Source: Streptomyces sp. NBC_01237
GTDB lineage: Bacteria > Actinomycetota > Actinomycetes > Streptomycetales > Streptomycetaceae
Direction of reading: 5' to 3'
Assembly (NCBI RefSeq): GCF_035917275.1
Contig: NZ_CP108508.1
Coordinates: forward strand, 3,968,001-4,032,000
DNA: 64,000 nucleotides
Part shown: positions 59,561 to 64,000 of the stretch, one piece after another
Numbering within the stretch: position 1 is the stretch's first letter
Layout of the letters: every line of letters starts with the position of its first letter
Notes under the pieces: generated by a model
The model's database searches: none
Told to the model about the DNA's origin: nothing
The model's input: only the letters and a program-made list of their open reading frames with translations
Translations under genes and position numbers: made by a program

Positions 59561-60109
59561 ACGTCCTCCTTGACGCTCAGCGCTCAAGACGTGGACGGAT
59601 TGTAGGGAGCGGAACCTGATCAAAACAGTGGGCAGGGAACGGAATAGGAAACTCTCCCCCCAACGCCAAAAGATCAGGCCACCAAATCGGCCCGAATGCA
59701 GTAATGGGGCAGGCACATTTGTCCTGGAGATCATTGATCAAGCAAAAGGAAAAAGGGCCCTGCTCAGCAAGGCCCTGAAAATCGAAACAAACGGAAGGAT
59801 CACCGGGCGACCCGGACCACCGAGCGGCGCGGGCTCACGGGGCGGCACAGGATCACCGGACGCACCGGATCGCCGGCCACACGGGATCACCGGAGGCCGC
59901 AGCACCACCAGTCACCACCAGACCACCGGGCGCACCGGACCAATGGGGGCCGCAGCACCACCAGCCCACAACGGGACTACTGGGCAGCGCGCGGGAGGCA
60001 ACCGGGCGTCGCGAGGTCTCACCGGGCGGCGCGGGATCTCACCGGGCGGCCGAGTGATCAAAAACACGGGTCGAGGAGGCCGTGCGGCCGCCCCGGGCAC
60101 CCGCACGTG
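59561..60109. other. Repetitive spacer between hppA and the anti-sigma gene
   Basis: 549 bp with no supported gene. Near hppA it contains the promoter (separate entry) and an unusually A-rich stretch to about 59800. From about 59800 to 60055 it is made of short diverged direct repeats around CACCGGGCGG and GGATCACCGG. Frames found there have no start signals or homology I can see. Confidence 0.6.
59599..59604 (-). promoter_or_regulatory. Candidate -10 box of hppA
   Basis: Reads TACAAT on the minus strand, 38 bases before the ATG, with a weak TGTTTT-type -35 about 17 bases further up. A good match to the housekeeping consensus, but read by eye. Confidence 0.4.
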
Positions 60110-60580
60110 TCAGGAAAGCAGGGTCGCGTGGGTCATGGGCCAGCTCATGCGGATCACTCCGCCGTTGGCGCCCGAGCGGACTTCCATGTCGTCCACCAGC
60201 CCACTGATGACCGCGAGGCCCATTTCGTCCTCGCCCTCACCGTCGGTCTCGGGATCGGGTTCATCGAGGCCCACCTCGGGCGTGGCGCCGGCCGCTCCCG
60301 GTGCGCCGGTGGCGGGGACGCTCCCGGGGCCGGGAACCTCGTCGCCGACCTCGATCGAGAACGTCTTGTCCTCATCGGTCAGCACAACGCTGACCGGAGA
60401 GGTGATGCCATGGCTGCGATGCAGCCCGACGGCGCGGCTGCACGCCTCGCCGACCGCGAGTCTGACCTCGTCGAGCACCGCCTCGTCCACGCCGGCCCTG
60501 CGCGCCACGGCGGCTGCCACGAGGCGGGCCGTCCTGACATGTTCAGGCTGAGCGCTGAAGCGGAGTTCAACGGTGGCCAT
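60110..60580 (-). CDS. Anti-sigma factor (serine-kinase-like ATPase)
   Basis: A 156-residue histidine-kinase-like ATPase of the SpoIIAB/RsbW type. Conserved parts are EVRLAVGEACSRAV (N box), FSIEVGDEVPG, MGLAVISGLVDDMEV (G box) and VIRMSW. An acidic Pro/Glu/Gly insert separates the two ATP-binding boxes. It follows bldG on the same strand; in Streptomyces coelicolor the corresponding gene encodes the partner anti-sigma factor that binds and probably phosphorylates BldG. Together they form a switch that frees sigma factors for development and stress response. GAGGGGGAT precedes the ATG. Confidence 0.9.
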   Translation of the reverse strand: MATVELRFSAQPEHVRTARLVAAAVARRAGVDEAVLDEVRLAVGEACSRAVGLHRSHGITSPVSVVLTDEDKTFSIEVGDEVPGPGSVPATGAPGAAGATPEVGLDEPDPETDGEGEDEMGLAVISGLVDDMEVRSGANGGVIRMSWPMTHATLLS

Positions 60581-60776
60581 GTGATCCCCCTCGAACGTTC
60601 GGGCGTGCGTCTCAGGGGCCCGGGCGTGCCGCCCGGTACCCCTGCTCTCCTCCTCCGGAAGCCGACAAAGCCGACAGCCGACCAAAGGTCGACCGCCTGC
60701 CCGTCACGGCCTGCCTGCTGCCGCTGCCGGTCCGTCACTGCCTGCCTGCCGACCGATTGGCCGGCCTGCGCCGACG

Positions 60777-61130
60777 TCAGTCGGTGGCCGCGACAGCCTC
60801 GTCGACCGTGGTGTGAATCGGGAACACCTTGGTCAGACCTGTGATCCGGAAGATCTTGAGAATGCGCTCCTGGTTGCAGACCAGGCGCAGCGAGCCCTCA
60901 TGGGCTCGGACACGCTTCAAGCCACCCACGAGCACGCCGAGGCCGGTGGAGTCGAGGAAGTCGACACCTTCCATGTCGACAACCAGGTGGTAGCTGCCGT
61001 CATTCACCAACTCGACCAACTGCTCGCGCAGCTTGGGCGCGGTATACACATCAATCTCGCCACCGACCTCGACGACCGTACGGTCGCCACCAGGGCCGGA
61101 CACATTGCGAGTCGACAGGGACAGGTCCAC
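60777..61130 (-). CDS. bldG: Anti-sigma factor antagonist BldG
   Basis: A 117-residue STAS-domain protein nearly identical, as I recall it, to Streptomyces BldG, which is required for aerial growth and antibiotic production. The phosphorylation site is in [14 protein letters not shown] (Ser 61 here; four extra residues, PGG-containing, lie near position 12). When unphosphorylated it sequesters anti-sigma factors. GTG 61130 is the start. The anti-sigma gene follows about 200 bp downstream and a helicase gene is divergent upstream, the conserved order around bldG. Confidence 0.95.
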   Translation of the reverse strand: MDLSLSTRNVSGPGGDRTVVEVGGEIDVYTAPKLREQLVELVNDGSYHLVVDMEGVDFLDSTGLGVLVGGLKRVRAHEGSLRLVCNQERILKIFRITGLTKVFPIHTTVDEAVAATD

Positions 61131-61208
61131 GGATCCTCCAGCACCTTGCTATCGAGCGGTCGCCCCTCGGTCTCCCCGACGGAGCCAGGGGACGGATCGC
61201 CAGCCGCG

Positions 61209-63722
61209 ATGGCATTCAATCACTTACCAGCAGCCATGCACGACGCCTTGGGACCATTGTCCGTCACGCCAGTGACACACTCGGTGCCGATGGCCAAGAA
61301 TCACCGCCCCAGTCGACCACCCGAGAGCGGGGACTTCCGCCCCCCTCCCGCCATGATCCTCGACCGGCTCGCCGCAGGGGCGGGCCGGGCCGCGCGCATC
61401 ACTCATACGGAGCACTTGCCCCCGCGTACGGGAACCCATGCCATCTGGCCGGAACGCATCCGGCCAGAAGTGATCGCGGCGATTCAGAAAATCGGAATCG
61501 ACCATCCGTGGGCGCACCAGGCCGCCGCCGCCGAGCACGCCCTGGACGGTGAATCCGTCGTGATCGCCACCGGCACGGCGTCCGGCAAGTCGCTCGCCTA
61601 CCTGGCCCCGGTACTCAGCACCCTCCTCGACGGCTCCGAGGCCCCCAACGGCAGGGGAGCGACCGCCCTGTACCTGGCCCCCACCAAGGCCCTCGCCGCC
61701 GACCAGCGCCGCTCGGTGAAAGCACTCGCGGCGCCCCTCGGCAACGCGATCAGGCCCGCGGTCTACGACGGGGACACCCCCGTCGAGGAACGCGAATGGG
61801 TGCGCCAGTACGCCAACTACGTCCTGACCAACCCCGACATGCTGCACCGCGGAATCCTCCCGTCCCACCCCCGCTGGGCCTCCTTCCTGCGCGCCCTGCG
61901 CTTCGTCGTCATCGACGAGTGCCACACCTACCGCGGCGTCTTCGGCTCCCATGTCGCCCAGGTCCTGCGCCGTCTGCGCCGCCTGTGTGCCCGCTACGGC
62001 GCGCATCCGGTCTTCCTCCTCGCCTCCGCCACCGCGGCGGAGCCCTCGGTCGCCGCCGGCCGTCTCACCGGCCTGCCGGTCAAGGAGGTCTCCGACGACG
62101 CCTCGCCGCGCGGCGAGATGGTCTTCGCCCTCTGGGAGCCCCCGCTGACCGAGCTGCACGGTGAGAAGGGCGCCCCCGTGCGCCGCACCGCCACGGCCGA
62201 GACCGCGGACCTCCTCACCGACCTGACCGTCCAGGGCGTCCGCTCGGTCGCCTTCGTACGCTCCCGGCGCGGCGCGGAACTCATCTCCGTCATCGCCAAG
62301 GAGCGCCTGGCCGAGGTGGACCGCGCGCTGCCGAAACGGGTCGCCGCCTACCGCGGCGGCTACCTCCCCGAGGAGCGCCGCGCCCTGGAGCGCGCCCTGC
62401 ACTCCGGCGAACTGCTCGGCCTGGCCGCCACCACCGCCCTCGAACTCGGCATCGACGTCTCCGGCCTCGACGCCGTCCTCATCGCCGGCTATCCGGGCAC
62501 CCGGGCCTCCCTCTGGCAGCAGGCGGGCCGCGCGGGGCGCTCCGGGCACGGCGCGCTGGCCATCCTCATCGCCAGGGACGACCCGCTGGACACCTTCCTG
62601 GTGCACCACCCCGAGGCGCTGTTCCAGCAGCCCGTGGAATCGACCGTGCTGGACCCCGACAACCCGTACGTCCTCGCCCCGCACCTGTGCGCCGCAGCGG
62701 CCGAGCTCCCGCTCACCGAACCCGACATCGCGCTCTTCGGGCCCGCCGTGCCCGAGCTGCTGCCGCAGCTGGAAGCCGCGAAGCTGCTGCGCAAGCGGGC
62801 ATCGGGCTGGCACTGGACCCGTCGCGAGCGGGCCGCCGACCTCACCGACATCCGGGGTGAGGGCGGCCGTCCCGTCCAGATCGTCGAGGAGGGCACCGGC
62901 CGGCTGCTGGGCACCGTCGACGAATCGGCCGCTCACACCGCCGTCCACGAAGGCGCGGTCCACCTCCACCAGGGCCGCACCTATCTGGTCCGGCAACTGG
63001 ATCTGGAGGACTCCGTCGCCCTCGTCGAGGAGGCCGTCCCGCCCTACTCCACGACCGCCCGCGACACCACCGCCATCGCCGTCCTGGAGACCGACACCGA
63101 GATCCCCTGGGGCGACGGACGGCTCTGCTACGGCTCCGTGGAGGTCACCAACCAGGTCGTCTCCTTCCTGCGCCGCAAACTGATCACCGGGGAAGTCCTG
63201 GGCGAGACCAAGCTCGACCTGCCTCCCCGCACCCTGCGCACCCGCGCCGTCTGGTGGACGGTCACCGAGGACCAGCTCGACGCCGCCCGGATCAACCCGG
63301 AGATCCTCGGTGGCGCCCTGCACGCCGCCGAACACGCGTCCATCGGGATGCTCCCGCTCTTCGCCACCTGCGACCGCTGGGACATCGGCGGTGTCTCGGT
63401 CCCGCTCCACCCGGACACACTGCTGCCGACGGTCTTCGTGTACGACGGTCATCCCGGCGGGGCGGGATTCGCCGAGCGGGCCTTCCACACCGCCCGTACG
63501 TGGCTGACCGCGACCCGCCAGGCCATCGCGTCCTGCGAGTGCGAGGCGGGCTGCCCCTCCTGCATCCAGTCCCCCAAATGCGGCAACGGCAACGAGCCGC
63601 TCCACAAGCGGGGCGCCGTACGTCTGCTCACCGAACTCCTCAGGGCCGCACCGCCCGACTCCGAAGAACCGAAGGCGGCGGAAGAGCCGGAGCAGCCCAA
63701 CGAGCCAGGGACGGCGGAGTAG
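61209..63722 (+). CDS. DEAD/DEAH-box helicase with DUF1998-type Cys cluster (MrfA/YprA-like)
   Basis: An 837-residue superfamily 2 helicase. Motif I is TGTASGKSLAY near residue 122, motif II DECH, motif III ASAT and motif VI QAGRAGRSG. The C-terminal region has a four-Cys cluster, CECEAGCPSC followed by CGNGN, as in MrfA/YprA helicases, which take part in repair of mitomycin-type DNA damage. The start ATG 61209 (MAFNHLPAAM) puts a rare TTA leucine codon at position 6, which in Streptomyces would make translation depend on bldA tRNA; later ATGs would avoid it. It is divergent from bldG. Confidence 0.93.
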   Translation: MAFNHLPAAMHDALGPLSVTPVTHSVPMAKNHRPSRPPESGDFRPPPAMILDRLAAGAGRAARITHTEHLPPRTGTHAIWPERIRPEVIAAIQKIGIDHPWAHQAAAAEHALDGESVVIATGTASGKSLAYLAPVLSTLLDGSEAPNGRGATALYLAPTKALAADQRRSVKALAAPLGNAIRPAVYDGDTPVEEREWVRQYANYVLTNPDMLHRGILPSHPRWASFLRALRFVVIDECHTYRGVFGSHVAQVLRRLRRLCARYGAHPVFLLASATAAEPSVAAGRLTGLPVKEVSDDASPRGEMVFALWEPPLTELHGEKGAPVRRTATAETADLLTDLTVQGVRSVAFVRSRRGAELISVIAKERLAEVDRALPKRVAAYRGGYLPEERRALERALHSGELLGLAATTALELGIDVSGLDAVLIAGYPGTRASLWQQAGRAGRSGHGALAILIARDDPLDTFLVHHPEALFQQPVESTVLDPDNPYVLAPHLCAAAAELPLTEPDIALFGPAVPELLPQLEAAKLLRKRASGWHWTRRERAADLTDIRGEGGRPVQIVEEGTGRLLGTVDESAAHTAVHEGAVHLHQGRTYLVRQLDLEDSVALVEEAVPPYSTTARDTTAIAVLETDTEIPWGDGRLCYGSVEVTNQVVSFLRRKLITGEVLGETKLDLPPRTLRTRAVWWTVTEDQLDAARINPEILGGALHAAEHASIGMLPLFATCDRWDIGGVSVPLHPDTLLPTVFVYDGHPGGAGFAERAFHTARTWLTATRQAIASCECEAGCPSCIQSPKCGNGNEPLHKRGAVRLLTELLRAAPPDSEEPKAAEEPEQPNEPGTAE

Positions 63723-64000
63723 GCGGAGTGGGCGGCCTGGACAGGGCGACGGGAGGCGGCGTCGACCCGGCAGGGCGCCCAGCACGCCGAGGGGCCGCAG
63801 GACGCCGCGACAACGCGTCGGAGACCGTGGCCGACCTTCGTGACCTCGGAGACGTTCCGGGGGCGGCAGGCAGCCACACAGGCCCCCAGGGCCCGCAAGG
63901 ACCCGCCCAGGGCCGCAGCTCCCGCAGAACCCGCAGGGTCCACCGGGTCCGCGGAGCCCAATGGGTCCACCAGGCTTGCAGGACCTGCGGGCCCGGCCCG
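63723..64000. other. Right-end spacer, no gene recognised
   Basis: Sequence after the helicase stop. It is GC-rich with short CAGG/CCGCAGG-like repeats in the last 120 bases. Reading frames on the minus strand are antisense to the helicase end or lack start signals. Confidence 0.4.

Noticed and set aside
1..64000. CRISPR arrays, insertion sequences, prophage genes
   Set aside because: Looked for and not seen; repeats present are short tandem units without spacers or transposase frames.

Overview
The window is high-GC actinobacterial DNA, almost certainly Streptomyces. The right third carries a conserved chromosomal block: DNA polymerase III delta prime, an MFS-thymidylate kinase fusion, topA with a Lys/Ala-rich tail, a K+-independent H+-pyrophosphatase, a kinase-like anti-sigma factor, bldG and a DEAD-box helicase. 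No integrase, transposase, phage gene or CRISPR array is visible.

Positions 1-29,928 hold a nonribosomal lipopeptide gene cluster on two divergent strands. The leftward arm (6305 to 1) carries two long acyl-CoA dehydrogenases, a free acyl carrier protein, a free condensation-domain protein and a fatty acyl-AMP ligase cut by the window edge: a device to activate, desaturate and transfer an acyl tail. The rightward arm starts with an SbnA/SbnB pair (2,3-diaminopropionate synthesis) and an MbtH protein. Two NRPSs follow: A-PCP-C-A-PCP and (C-A-PCP)x3 plus a serine beta-lactamase-fold domain. Then come a carbamoyltransferase, an MFS exporter, two SyrP-like dioxygenases and a phosphopantetheinyl transferase. 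Most genes overlap by 4 bases or lie very close. A perfect 20-bp hairpin ends this arm.

My reading of the product is an unsaturated acyl pentapeptide. Residue 1 is glutamine-like and may be 3-ureidoalanine, the carbamoyl derivative of diaminopropionate and an isostere of Gln. Residue 3 is Thr. Residues 2, 4 and 5 share one Asn-like pocket and may be beta-hydroxylated. No epimerase domain is seen. Codes were read by eye, so the structure is a hypothesis.

Positions 30,000-39,500 hold likely accessory functions of the cluster: a methyltransferase, a MacB-type ABC exporter, a type II thioesterase, a DedA protein, a DesK/DesR-type two-component pair, a TrmB/LuxR-type regulator and a small secreted protein with three DLPWT motifs. 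From 39,600 to 43,600 lie an ABC transporter with its GntR (YtrA-type) repressor and a photolyase. After tRNA-Thr(CGT) the window is housekeeping to its end, with repeat-rich spacers between genes.
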